Shown: positions 36,192 to 44,227, counted from the first letter of the stretch. The stretch is 46,503 nt of DNA from Rhodanobacter sp. 67-28 (GCA_001898415.1 MKTU01000032.1:1-46503), one strand, 5' to 3'. The notes: generated from the sequence alone by a model not told the origin. Numbers and translations are program-made.

Positions 36192-36516
36192 GCGACGCCC
36201 GGCCTGCACGAGCCTGCTGGCGGGTGATGCTGTTGGGGCGGGGGTCAGGGATTCGGGATTCGGGATTCGCAAGGTGAAGAGCATCGCCCGCGAGCGGGCT
36301 CCCGCGGGGCCCCGGCGGGTTTGAGTCGTCCTGCATTCGACCTGGCGGTGCATTCTTCACGACCGCCATGCCAGCGACGCGAGTCATGTCGCTGACCTGA
36401 GGCATGACGACCCGTGAGGCTGACGACTAGAATCGAGCGGCTGTCGCACCGGCGAATGCAGCCTTTGCCCATTCTCCGGCTGACGCAATCGCGTTCGCCC
36501 CACCATCGGAACCATC
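36192..36516. other. Intergenic, contains a short tandem repeat
   Basis: No gene is seen. Contains three tandem copies of GGGATTC (36248-36268) and a GC-rich imperfect palindrome (CCCGCGAGCGGGCTCCCGCG at 36289-36308). Both types are common spacer repeats in xanthomonads. Confidence 0.6.
36248..36268. repeat. Tandem repeat, three copies of GGGATTC
   Basis: Three perfect 7-base units head to tail in the gap after the EEP-family gene. Confidence 0.9.
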
Positions 36517-37731
36517 ATGCGTTCGACCCTCGGCTTGCGTCTGCTTTCCCTCGTGCTGTGCCTGGCTGTGCCGCTGCCGCTGTTGGCCAAAGATGCGCCC
36601 AGCGTGGGCCAGCAACGCGAGGACGTGCTGTTCTGGACGCAGGCGCAGCGCACGGCGCAGTTTCCGCGCATGTACGAGCTGTTTCCCGCTGACCGCGTGG
36701 CGCACGGCAGCCACGTGCACGCCTTGCCCGAGGGTGAGCCGCTGGTTCCGCGCTGGGACGCCGCCGGCGTCACGCTGGCCGGCTACATGAGCGAGCACCA
36801 CCTGGCTGGCGTGATGGTGCTGCAGCATGGCCGCATCCGTATTCAGCGCTACGCACCCGGCTTCGGACCCGCGCAGCGCTGGACGTCGTTCTCGGTGGCC
36901 AAGTCGGTCACCTCGACCCTGCTCGGCATCGCGCTGCGTCGCGGCGACATCCACGGCATGGACGACACGCTGGAGACCTACATCCCGCAATTGCGCGGCA
37001 CCGCCTACGCCAAGGTCACCGTGCAGCAATTGCTGACGATGACCTCCGGCGTGCGCTGGAACGAGGATTACGACGACCCGCATTCCGACGTGGCGCAGAT
37101 GTACCGCAGCGCCTGCGAGAACGGCCAGCCGCACGTGATCTCGTACCTGGCCAAGCTGCCGCGAGCCTGGCCCGCCGGCACGCACTGGAACTACAACACC
37201 GCCGAAACCGACCTGCTCGGCATCCTGGTCCAGCGCGCCACCGGCCAGTCGCTGGCGGGCTATCTGTCGCAGACGATCTGGAAGCCGTACGGCATGGCCT
37301 CGGACGCGTACTGGCTGAAGGACGAATGCGACGGCAGCGACACCGGCGGCAGCGGGCTCTCCGCCACCCTGGCCGACTACGCGCGCATCGGCCAGTTCAT
37401 GCTCGACGGCGGCCGCATCGACGGCCAGCCGGTGATCGCCGACGCGTGGCTGCACGGTGCCATGCGCAAGCAGCAGGAGGTGGCCAGCCCCGGCCACGGC
37501 TACGGCTACCTGTGGTGGACCGATGCCGACGGCAGCTACGCCGCGATCGGCATCTTCGGCCAGATGGTCTACGTCGATCCGGCGCGGCAACTCGTGATCG
37601 TGCAGGTGGGTGCGTGGCCGCAGGCGACCTCGAAGGCGCTGGTAGCCTCGCGTCGTGCCTTCATCAAGGCGGTGCAGCGCGGCGCGGATGCATCCTCCGA
37701 CGCGCCCCCGTCCCTCAACCGTTCCCGCTGA
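36517..37731 (+). CDS. Serine hydrolase, class C beta-lactamase-like
   Basis: This 404-aa exported protein has a signal peptide (LLSLVLCLAVPLPLLA). The catalytic SxxK is at Ser126-Lys129 in WTSFSVAKSVTS, a YNT box with Tyr226 lies within WNYNTAETDLL, and GHGYGYLWW near the C-terminus replaces the KTG-type box. These motifs define the class C beta-lactamase/DD-peptidase/esterase superfamily; most such proteins in soil bacteria are esterases or D-peptidases, not resistance enzymes. The last codons overlap a repeat copy (37719-37770). Confidence 0.9.
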   Translation: MRSTLGLRLLSLVLCLAVPLPLLAKDAPSVGQQREDVLFWTQAQRTAQFPRMYELFPADRVAHGSHVHALPEGEPLVPRWDAAGVTLAGYMSEHHLAGVMVLQHGRIRIQRYAPGFGPAQRWTSFSVAKSVTSTLLGIALRRGDIHGMDDTLETYIPQLRGTAYAKVTVQQLLTMTSGVRWNEDYDDPHSDVAQMYRSACENGQPHVISYLAKLPRAWPAGTHWNYNTAETDLLGILVQRATGQSLAGYLSQTIWKPYGMASDAYWLKDECDGSDTGGSGLSATLADYARIGQFMLDGGRIDGQPVIADAWLHGAMRKQQEVASPGHGYGYLWWTDADGSYAAIGIFGQMVYVDPARQLVIVQVGAWPQATSKALVASRRAFIKAVQRGADASSDAPPSLNRSR

Positions 37732-37930
37732 GGGCAGCCCGTGCAGCGGGCGCCGTCGAAACGCCGCCGCATCCTCATCGCGCATCGCGAGCAACGCGTA
37801 GGGCGGGCACCGCCCGCCGGCCTTTCGTGGCACGACCACGGCGGGCGGTGCCCGCCCTACCGCCCGCTTCACCCCTCCACCGTTCGCGCTGAGCGTAGCC
37901 CGTGCAGCGGGCGGAGTCGAAGCGCCGCCG
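37719..37930. repeat. Compound repeat: two direct copies flanking a large hairpin
   Basis: Two copies of a about 51-bp sequence (37719-37769 and 37880-37930; start CCGTTC, core AGCCCGTGCAGCGGGCG, end GCGCCGCCG or ACGCCGCCG) flank a hairpin with perfect 22-bp arms (37798-37819 and 37839-37860; start GTAGGGCGGG) whose 19-base loop holds a second small palindrome CGTGGCACG. The first copy overlaps the end of the serine hydrolase gene; the second ends just before the next stop codon. Similar units recur in xanthomonad genomes (memory-based). It may also end transcription from both sides. Confidence 0.75.
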
Positions 37931-37937
37931 TACCCGC

Positions 37938-38774
37938 TCACCGCCGTATGGCAAGCACCCCGTCCAGCGCCAGCTCCGCCCGGAACCCCGCCTGCTCCAG
38001 CCGGCGCGCCACCTCGCGCGGCACGTCGCGTCCGCTGGTCAGCTTGTTCGGGCTGCCGGTGTAGTGGAACAGCCGCCCGCCGCGACGCAACACCCGCGCC
38101 AGCTCCCCGTAGAACACCTGCGAGTACAGCTCGCCGGCGATGCCGAAACGCGGCGGATCGTGCAGCAGCGCATCGAACGAGGCATCGGCGAGTTGCCCGA
38201 TGGCCTGCGCCGCGTCGGCGTGCTCCATCTGCAGACGACCGTCGCTGGCGGCCGGGTCGGGCGACCACGGGTTGAGCGTGCGCAGCCACAGCACGTCGGC
38301 GTTCTTCTCGAACGACTGGACGCGCGCCACGCCGGACTCCAGGCAGCACGCCGCGAAATAGCCAAGGCCGCCGCAGGTATCGAGCACCCGCTTGCCGCGC
38401 GGTTCGACCAGCGCCACCTTGCGCTGCGCATCGGCGAGCGGCGAGGCCTTGGCCGTGGGCAGCATCTTGATGCCGTCGATTTCGAACGTGGGCACGCCCC
38501 ACTCGGTGGGCACCAGCTTGATCAGCGAACCGGCGAAGCGCGCCACCGGCGCGAAGTCATCGCCATCGAAAAAGTAGACCGTGCGCTCCTTCAGCTTGCC
38601 GGGGTAGGGATGGAGCGCGTCGCGCCAGCGCCAGCCGTCGGCCAGCAACGCAACCGTGTCGTGGCTGAGGCCCAGGTCGAGCGAACCGGTCCAGGTGGCG
38701 GCGCCGGCATCGCGCGCGGCGCGCAGGTCGTCGGCGATCGGGCGGGTCAGCAGCGGACCGGGATAACGGGACAA
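37938..38774 (-). CDS. Methyltransferase related to archaeal COG2521 family
   Basis: This 278-aa protein has the COG2521 layout: VPTFEIDGIKMLPTAK, then KRVLDTCGGLGYFAACCLE (SAM motif I), SFEKNADVLWLRTLNPWSPD (the Asn-Pro-Trp-Ser segment), and LHDPPRFGIAGELYSQVFYGEL, whose DPPR corresponds to the catalytic DPPR/NPPY-type motif. The family was named for archaeal proteins and bacterial copies occur sporadically. RNA or protein is a likely target from the motif, but that is inference. It starts at 38774; the next gene is divergent, 161 bases away. Confidence 0.8.
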   Translation of the reverse strand: MSRYPGPLLTRPIADDLRAARDAGAATWTGSLDLGLSHDTVALLADGWRWRDALHPYPGKLKERTVYFFDGDDFAPVARFAGSLIKLVPTEWGVPTFEIDGIKMLPTAKASPLADAQRKVALVEPRGKRVLDTCGGLGYFAACCLESGVARVQSFEKNADVLWLRTLNPWSPDPAASDGRLQMEHADAAQAIGQLADASFDALLHDPPRFGIAGELYSQVFYGELARVLRRGGRLFHYTGSPNKLTSGRDVPREVARRLEQAGFRAELALDGVLAIRR

Positions 38775-38903
38775 GTGGCGATTCCTGTGCCGGCAAATCG
38801 GGCCGGCTGGCCGGGCGGGCAGGTCATCCCGTCACGGTGATGGTACAGGCCCGCGCCGGTTGCCTTGCGGCGGGCGGACGGCCCTGCGGCGGGGCGGAAA
38901 GGC

Positions 38904-38949
38904 TTGACCACTACCGGCTGCGGCGTATAGTTGCTATGCATATGACTAC
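38904..38949 (+). promoter_or_regulatory. Promoter, possible leaderless start and operator of the TrmB-type gene
   Basis: TTGACC (38904-38909), 16 bases, TATAGT (38926-38931) form a near-consensus sigma-70 promoter. Transcription should begin about 7 bases on, within the start codons ATG 38936 or ATG 38942, and no Shine-Dalgarno lies before either, so the mRNA may be leaderless. The palindrome TATGCATA (38935-38942) straddles the first ATG, flanked by TAGT and ACTA, a plausible autoregulatory operator. Confidence 0.55.
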
Positions 38950-39802
38950 TAACAAGCCAGGCAGCGATATCCTGCACGCGCTGCAGCAGCTCGGCTTCAC
39001 CGAGTACGAGGCGCGCGCCTATGCAGCGCTGGTCGCCGGCGGCGAGCTCAACGGCTATGCGCTGGCCAAGGCCAGCGGCATTCCACGCGCCAACGTCTAC
39101 GCGGTGGCGGGCAAGCTGGTCGCGCGCGGCGCGGCCGTGCGGGTCGAACGCACGGCCGGCGCGGCCTATGTCGCCACGGCGCCGAAACAGCTCCTGCGCG
39201 ATATCGATGCCGAGCGGCGCAAGGCGGTGGGCGATGCCCGCGAGGCGCTGTCGCGGCTGTCGCGCGAGCGTCATCCGCCGATGGCACTGAACCTGCGCGA
39301 CGACGAAGTACTGGAGCGCGCCGGACAGCTGATCGAAGCCAGCGCGACCAGCCTGCGCATCGCGCTGCAGCCCACCGAGGCCGCGCACCTGGCCGCGCCG
39401 TTGCGTGCCGCACGAGAGCGCGGCGTGGCCATCACCACCTTGTGCCTGGAAGGTTGCGAGGTGGAATGCGGCGGCTGCGTAGGTGACGTCCATCGCTGCG
39501 CCATGGTTTCCGGCGGCGCGCGCTGGCTGCTGGTGGTCAGCGACGATCACGCGGCACTGCTGGGCTATTTCACCGGCAGCGGCATCACGGCGATATTCAC
39601 CGAGCAACCGCTGGTGGTTTCGCTGACGGCGGCCTACATCCAGCAAAGCGCCACGCTGGCGATCCTGGGCAGCGAGCTGGCCGGACGGTTCGAGGGCCTG
39701 CTGTCGGCCGAGAGTCGCCGCCTGCTCGACGGCCTGTACCCGGCCGGAGATTTCCTCGCGCACATGCGCGAACTGAGTGACGCCACGCCACGAACGGCGT
39801 GA
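38936..39802 (+). CDS. TrmB family transcriptional regulator
   Basis: This 288-aa protein has an N-terminal TrmB winged helix (residues ~10-80: ILHALQQLGFTEYEARAYAALVAGG, SGIPRANVYAVAGKLVARGA), then an effector domain from ~110 with cysteines CLEGCEVECGGC that might form a redox or metal site. TrmB regulators are common in archaea and occasional in proteobacteria, often controlling sugar or stress genes. Start at 38936 or 38942 (MHMTTN). It lies 29 bases before the secreted-protein gene, its likely target. Confidence 0.85.
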   Translation: MHMTTNKPGSDILHALQQLGFTEYEARAYAALVAGGELNGYALAKASGIPRANVYAVAGKLVARGAAVRVERTAGAAYVATAPKQLLRDIDAERRKAVGDAREALSRLSRERHPPMALNLRDDEVLERAGQLIEASATSLRIALQPTEAAHLAAPLRAARERGVAITTLCLEGCEVECGGCVGDVHRCAMVSGGARWLLVVSDDHAALLGYFTGSGITAIFTEQPLVVSLTAAYIQQSATLAILGSELAGRFEGLLSAESRRLLDGLYPAGDFLAHMRELSDATPRTA

Positions 39803-39831
39803 CGCGTTTCCATGCAAGAGGAGTGATGACC

Positions 39832-40479
39832 ATGAACATGCGCAAAAACGTATTGGCAGCAGCGTTGGCCCTGGGCGGCATCGCCTTTGCCAGCGTGGCG
39901 ATTTCCGCCGAAGCCCCGGCCGCGGCACCGCAGGCGCAGATGAACGCGTCGGCGATGAACTGGTTCGGCGGCGAGACTTACCTCGGCGCTCCGGCACTTG
40001 ATGTAACCGCCGCGCTGGTCAAGGCCGGTGGCGGCGCCGACAACTTCAGCTTCTCCACGGCACTGGTCTCGATGCTGGGCGAAAAGACCGTCAACGCGGA
40101 GGTGGCCAAGCTCACCAAGCAGTACGGCCATGAGAACGTGACCAACTTCATCAACGGCATGACCTTCGCCGTCAACGACGGCCTCAAGCGCGCCACCGAA
40201 GCCGGCGTGACGTTGCCTGCGGCGCCGGCCGACCTCAAGGGCGCCAAGCTCGCCGGCACCCTGGTCAGCGCCGGCACGGCTGCCGACGGCAGCTGGTGGT
40301 CCGGCCTGCTGTTCGACAAGGCGCTCTCGCACGACATCCACGTCAAGGTGATGCAGGACATCGACGCCAAGTACGGCCACGGGGCCGACGAGAACACCCA
40401 CAAGATCCTCAACCAGGCGATGTACGACGTTGCCCAGGCGCTGAAGGCGAAGAACGTGAAGCTGGCCTCATTGCACTGA
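39832..40479 (+). CDS. Secreted protein of unknown function downstream of TrmB regulator
   Basis: This 215-aa protein has a signal peptide (MNMRKNVLAAALALGG, then ASVAISAEA, cleavage near residue 25). The mature protein is soluble and includes TYLGAPALDVTAALVKAGGG, HENVTNFINGMTFAVNDGL and ADENTHKILNQAMYDVAQAL. No cysteines. Family not recognised. AGGAG lies eight bases before the ATG at 39832, chosen over ATG 39826, where spacing would be only two. It is followed by a strong terminator, so with the TrmB gene it forms a short operon. Good translation signals suggest an abundant product. Confidence 0.8.
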   Translation: MNMRKNVLAAALALGGIAFASVAISAEAPAAAPQAQMNASAMNWFGGETYLGAPALDVTAALVKAGGGADNFSFSTALVSMLGEKTVNAEVAKLTKQYGHENVTNFINGMTFAVNDGLKRATEAGVTLPAAPADLKGAKLAGTLVSAGTAADGSWWSGLLFDKALSHDIHVKVMQDIDAKYGHGADENTHKILNQAMYDVAQALKAKNVKLASLH

Positions 40480-40502
40480 AGGCTTTCCACGGAATCGATG
40501 CA

Positions 40503-40534
40503 GAAACGGAGGCACAGGCCTCCGTTTCCTTTTT
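40503..40534 (+). terminator. Rho-independent terminator
   Basis: Inverted arms GAAACGGAGGC (40503-40513) and GCCTCCGTTTC (40518-40528), 4-base loop, then a T-rich run (40530-40534). It ends the TrmB/secreted-protein operon 24 bases after the stop. Confidence 0.9.
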
Positions 40535-40754
40535 CAACCCGGCGCGTCGCCGGTGGCTTCAGCGCTCACCGGAACCGGCAGCGTCGGGTGCGTGCGACCC
40601 AGCGTGATGTTCTTGCTGGCGCGGCCCCATCAGCTCGCCTGGCTCATGCAGGCCGGGGCCGCGTGGCGCGTCGTTCTTCATGGGAGGCTCCGCGGCGGGA
40701 AAACCGCAGCATCGCGCCGCGGTCTTCAGGGGTGCACGGTGCCTCGGCATGGGG

Positions 40755-41222
40755 TCACTCCGCGGCCGACATCACCGCCTTGAGCTTGTCCTGGTCCATG
40801 TACTGTTCGAGGTCGGCCATGCCCTTGGCAACCTCGGGGTTCGAGAACAACTCCCTGCCGGCCACCTGTCCGAGCATGTTGAAGGCCGCGCCCACGGCGC
40901 CGCTCCCCTCGTACTTGACGGCGGCCTGCATCTCCTTCTTGCAAGTCACCGTCAGCAGCGTCTCGAACAGCTGCGCCATGTCGATGTTGAACTGCTTGCG
41001 CTGCGCCGCGGGGATGGACACGTAGCGCGAGACCGCCGGGTTGAGTGACATGGCGGAGAACATCCAGTTGACCAGCACGGCCTTCTGCTCGGACGTCGTG
41101 CGCGATACCAGGCACTTCGAAAGGTCGTCGGTGTATACGCCGGCCGAGGCCGGTCGCGGCGCAACGGCCATGAGCGTGAACAGCGCCGGCGCCAGCAGGG
41201 TGGCAGTACGTCGATTCCTCAT
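40755..41222 (-). CDS. Small secreted protein of unknown function
   Basis: This 155-aa protein has a signal peptide (LLAPALFTLMAVAPRPASA). The mature protein is helical with two cysteines (SKCLVSRTTSEQKAVLVNWM; TVTCKKEMQAAV) likely to pair. I recall similar unnamed proteins in Xanthomonadales; no function is known to me. The ATG 41222 is chosen because it gives the signal peptide. A longer frame upstream would lack one. The 204 bases upstream carry an unremarkable GC-rich region. Confidence 0.75.
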   Translation of the reverse strand: MRNRRTATLLAPALFTLMAVAPRPASAGVYTDDLSKCLVSRTTSEQKAVLVNWMFSAMSLNPAVSRYVSIPAAQRKQFNIDMAQLFETLLTVTCKKEMQAAVKYEGSGAVGAAFNMLGQVAGRELFSNPEVAKGMADLEQYMDQDKLKAVMSAAE

Positions 41223-41422
41223 CCTTGTGATCTCGCTTGAGGTTGTGAATGGGTCGGTGGCGCGAGGCCTCGCACGCAACCGTCGGAAAGGAGAGCGCAG
41301 CCCTGCCGCGACGCCGCCGGCCGTGCGGCCGCGGCGCGCTGGAGAGCAACAGGGGGAGGTCCCCGCGAGCACTATAGCCGCGGGCACGGGCCAGGCGAAG
41401 CACACGTACTTGACCCGATAGC

Positions 41423-41633
41423 CCGTACCATTCGTGGGGGGCGAGGTGCCGGCGAAAACACGAACGTGATCCGTCAGTGCTTGCCCAAAGGCTGCAACCG
41501 GGCCACCTTCGACGACGCCTTCATCCAGCACATCGAAGACAAACCCGGCAACCGCCCGCGGAAGCGGCTAGGCTTTCGCACGCCGCAAGAAGTGTTCGAG
41601 CGGTCGTTCAAGCGCGCTGCACTTCGGAGTTGA
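41423..41633 (+). pseudogene. Remnant of IS30-family transposase (C-terminus, frameshifted)
   Basis: From 41454 the frame reads ENTNVIRQCLPKG, then PRKRLGFRTPQEVFE before a stop at 41631-41633. This is the C-terminus of IS30-type transposases: the catalytic Glu in ENTN, then the RPRKRLGxRTPxE tail. Just upstream PYHSWG (41423-41440) lies in a different frame where the protein should read DPYHSWERG, so a one-base change (an extra G in the run at 41435-41440) has broken the frame. Everything further upstream is gone and no terminal repeat is visible. About 70 residues remain. Confidence 0.85.
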
Positions 41634-41689
41634 ATCCGCCGTCCGCGGCAGATTTGCGGACACGACCATCATCACGGGGGACCCTGGAC

Positions 41690-43633
41690 ATGAAGAAGAC
41701 CACGCTGGGCGCGGCACTCGTTTCGCTTGTCTGCCTCTTGTCAGCCGCCGCGTTCGCGATGCCTCCGGCGGGCCAGGCTTCGGCGAAGGTCACGCCCGAC
41801 ATGATCCAGACCGGGTCCGACATCCCGCCCGACTGGAAGCAGCCGCACGGCAACTTCGACTACATCAAGCGCGACATGATGATCCCGATGCGCGACGGCG
41901 TGAGGCTGCACACCGTGATCCTGATCCCGAAGGGCGCGCACGACCTGCCGATCCTGCTTGAGCGCACGCCGTACAACACCGACAGCTTCGTGACCGGCAA
42001 CAGCCCGCACATGGCCGACGCGGTGTGGTCGGGCGACAAGGACTGGGCCGACGGCAGCACCATCCTGGTCTGGCAGGACGTGCGCGGCAAGTACGGATCG
42101 GAAGGCAACTATGTCATGACGCGCCCGCCGATGGGGCCGCTGAACCCGACCACCACCGACGACACCACCGATGCCTGGGACACGATCGACTGGCTGGTGA
42201 AGAACACGAAGGAATCGAACGGCAAGGTCGGCATGATCGGCTCGTCCTACGACGGCTGGACGGTCGCGATGGCGCTGCTCCACCCGCATCCCGCGCTGAA
42301 GGTCGCGGCGCCGGAAAGCCCGATGATCGATGGCTGGATGGGTGACGACTGGTACCACTACGGCGCCCTGCGCCAGGTGAACCTCGACTACTTCAGCGGC
42401 CAGATGAGCAAGCGGGGCGAGGGGAAAAACATCCCGCGAGAAAGCTACGACGACTACACCAATTTCCTCGATGCGGGCTCGGCCGGTGCCTACGCCGAGG
42501 CCAACGGCTTCAGGCAATTGCCCTGGTGGAATCGCTTCTCCGCCCACCCGGCCTATGACGCCTTCTGGCAGTTGCAGGCACTCGACAGGCTGCTCGTCGC
42601 GCATCCTTCCAGCGTGCCCACGATGTGGCTGCAGGGCCTGTGGGACCAGGAGGACATCTACGGCGCCGTGCATGCCTGGGAGGCGCTCAAGAGGGCCGGG
42701 CACGGCGCCAACAACCACCTTGTCATTGGGCCGTGGTGGCACAGCCAGATCAACCGCGCCGGCTGGAACATGGGGCCGCTCAAATGGCCGGGCGACACCA
42801 CCGCGCAGTTCCGCCAGAACGTGATGATCCCCTGGTTCAACCACTACCTGCGTGGCACCCCGCTGCCCAAGCCGCTGCCAGAAGCCATGATCTACAACGC
42901 GGTCGGGCAACACTGGGACAGTTTCGCGAACTGGAAGCCGGCCAGCGAGCAGTCGCTCACCCCGCTCTACCTGCAGGCAGACATGGGCCTCGGCTTCCAG
43001 CAGCCGACCGGCGGCAGCGACAGCTACGTCTCCGACCCGGCCAAGCCCGTGCCTTACCTGCCGCGCCCGATCCCGCAGAAAAACGACCGCTGGCGCACCT
43101 GGCTGGTCCACGACCAGCGCTTCGCCGAAACCCGGCCCGACGTGCTCACCTACGTCACGCCGGTGCTGACCCGCACCGTGAAGGTCCAGGGCGCGCCGGT
43201 CGCCGACATCTTCGCCAGCACCACCGGCACCGACGGCGACTTCGTGGTCAAGCTGATCGACGTCTACCCCGGCACCGATCCGACCGATCCCGCGATGGGC
43301 GGCTACGAGCTGCCGGTCTCGCTGGACATCTTCCGCGGCCGCTATCGCAGGAGCTTTGCCGACCCGTCGCCGATCCCGCCGAACCAGGTGCAGGAATACA
43401 AGTTCCGCCTGCCGACCGTGAACTACGAGTTCAAGCCCGGCCACCGGATCATGGTGCAGATCCAGTCCAGCCTGTTCCCGCTCTACGACCGCAACCCGCA
43501 GAGCTACGTGCCCAACATCCTCTTCGCCAAGCCATCCGACTACCGCAAGGCCACGGTGACGATCGAGCACGGGGGCGATGGGCGCAGCGCCGTGCTGTTG
43601 CCGGTGATAGCGGGGGTGGCCAACGGCGATTGA
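41690..43633 (+). CDS. CocE/NonD hydrolase, alpha-amino-acid ester hydrolase-like
   Basis: This 647-aa exported enzyme has a signal peptide (LVSLVCLLSAAAFA). Catalytic parts are visible: GSSYDG at 184-189 (nucleophile Ser186), Asp319 in WDQED and His351 in PWWHS, the triad order of the CocE/alpha-amino-acid ester hydrolase family. The adjacent ESPMIDGWMGDDWYHYGALR resembles the carboxylate-binding cluster of the Xanthomonas enzyme that handles beta-lactam side-chain esters. The C-terminal jelly roll ends KPGHRIMVQIQSSLFPLYDRN. Likely function: hydrolysis of alpha-amino acid esters or dipeptides in the periplasm. The start is preceded by GGGGG about 10 bases upstream. Confidence 0.88.
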   Translation: MKKTTLGAALVSLVCLLSAAAFAMPPAGQASAKVTPDMIQTGSDIPPDWKQPHGNFDYIKRDMMIPMRDGVRLHTVILIPKGAHDLPILLERTPYNTDSFVTGNSPHMADAVWSGDKDWADGSTILVWQDVRGKYGSEGNYVMTRPPMGPLNPTTTDDTTDAWDTIDWLVKNTKESNGKVGMIGSSYDGWTVAMALLHPHPALKVAAPESPMIDGWMGDDWYHYGALRQVNLDYFSGQMSKRGEGKNIPRESYDDYTNFLDAGSAGAYAEANGFRQLPWWNRFSAHPAYDAFWQLQALDRLLVAHPSSVPTMWLQGLWDQEDIYGAVHAWEALKRAGHGANNHLVIGPWWHSQINRAGWNMGPLKWPGDTTAQFRQNVMIPWFNHYLRGTPLPKPLPEAMIYNAVGQHWDSFANWKPASEQSLTPLYLQADMGLGFQQPTGGSDSYVSDPAKPVPYLPRPIPQKNDRWRTWLVHDQRFAETRPDVLTYVTPVLTRTVKVQGAPVADIFASTTGTDGDFVVKLIDVYPGTDPTDPAMGGYELPVSLDIFRGRYRRSFADPSPIPPNQVQEYKFRLPTVNYEFKPGHRIMVQIQSSLFPLYDRNPQSYVPNILFAKPSDYRKATVTIEHGGDGRSAVLLPVIAGVANGD

Positions 43634-43651
43634 CCCGAACCTCGATCCGCT

Positions 43652-43674
43652 CTCGGCGCATCTGCCTGACGAGG
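43652..43674. repeat. Left copy of imperfect direct repeat flanking the GNAT gene
   Basis: CTCGG (43652-43656) followed by CTGACGAGG (43666-43674) matches a copy at 44228-44253 on the other side of the GNAT gene, with 3 bases more spacing there. On the minus strand the shared end reads CCTCGTCAG, with GTCAGGC resembling an integron R' core (GTTRRRY). It may be a decayed cassette boundary. Confidence 0.4.
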
Positions 43675-43678
43675 AAAC

Positions 43679-44155
43679 TTACGCGGCGTCGATCGGCTTG
43701 AACATGGTGATGTCCGTTTCCACGAAGCCGAGCTTGACATACAGCGAATGGGCCGCCTGGTTATGGCCGAAGACGTGAAGGGCGATTCCCTCCAGGCCAA
43801 GATGGGCGACTTTCTGCTCGAGCGCGGCGAATGCACGTGCCGCGTGGCCTTGGCGACGATATTGCGGAGCGATGACGACATCGTAGATGTAGGCTACCCG
43901 ACGTCCGCCTCGCTCCTTCACCGCGAACCAGAGGGTCCCCACCGGCTCGTCGACGGGTCCGGTTATGGTGAAAAGGCAGTTGTCGCGCGTCGCCGCTCCC
44001 TGGGGCAAAAGCTCGTCAAGCTGCGTGCGCGCGCGGTCAACCGCGTTCTCCGGAGGCCAGTCGCCCGACCTCACTTTCTCTTGCGCATAGCCAGGAATCA
44101 CGGCGTCACGCCAGGCTGCGAACTCGGCTTCGGTGATTGGACGCAAAACCGGCAT
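43679..44155 (-). CDS. GNAT family N-acetyltransferase, probable integron cassette cargo
   Basis: This 158-aa protein has the GNAT coenzyme-A loop IAPQYRRQGHAARAFAALE (the R/Q-x-x-G-x-A core), followed by LEGIALHVFGHNQAAHSLYVKLGFVE, the canonical C-terminal motif B of acetyltransferases. The acyl acceptor is unknown. Such genes are frequent integron cargo. It lies in the minus-strand cassette run, downstream of the attC-like site (44243-44286), and bracketed by an imperfect direct repeat, which supports but does not prove cassette origin. Confidence 0.88.
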   Translation of the reverse strand: MPVLRPITEAEFAAWRDAVIPGYAQEKVRSGDWPPENAVDRARTQLDELLPQGAATRDNCLFTITGPVDEPVGTLWFAVKERGGRRVAYIYDVVIAPQYRRQGHAARAFAALEQKVAHLGLEGIALHVFGHNQAAHSLYVKLGFVETDITMFKPIDAA

Positions 44156-44227
44156 GTCGCCCCCCTTGCGCGGCGGATTCTACCTCACGGACAGTGGGAT
44201 CAACGCCAGGAATTTCCGCTCCCGCGC

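Noticed and set aside
36517..37731. Serine hydrolase as a true beta-lactamase (antibiotic resistance gene)
   Set aside because: The third box (GHGYGYLWW) and the overall family suggest an esterase or peptidase; resistance cannot be claimed from sequence.
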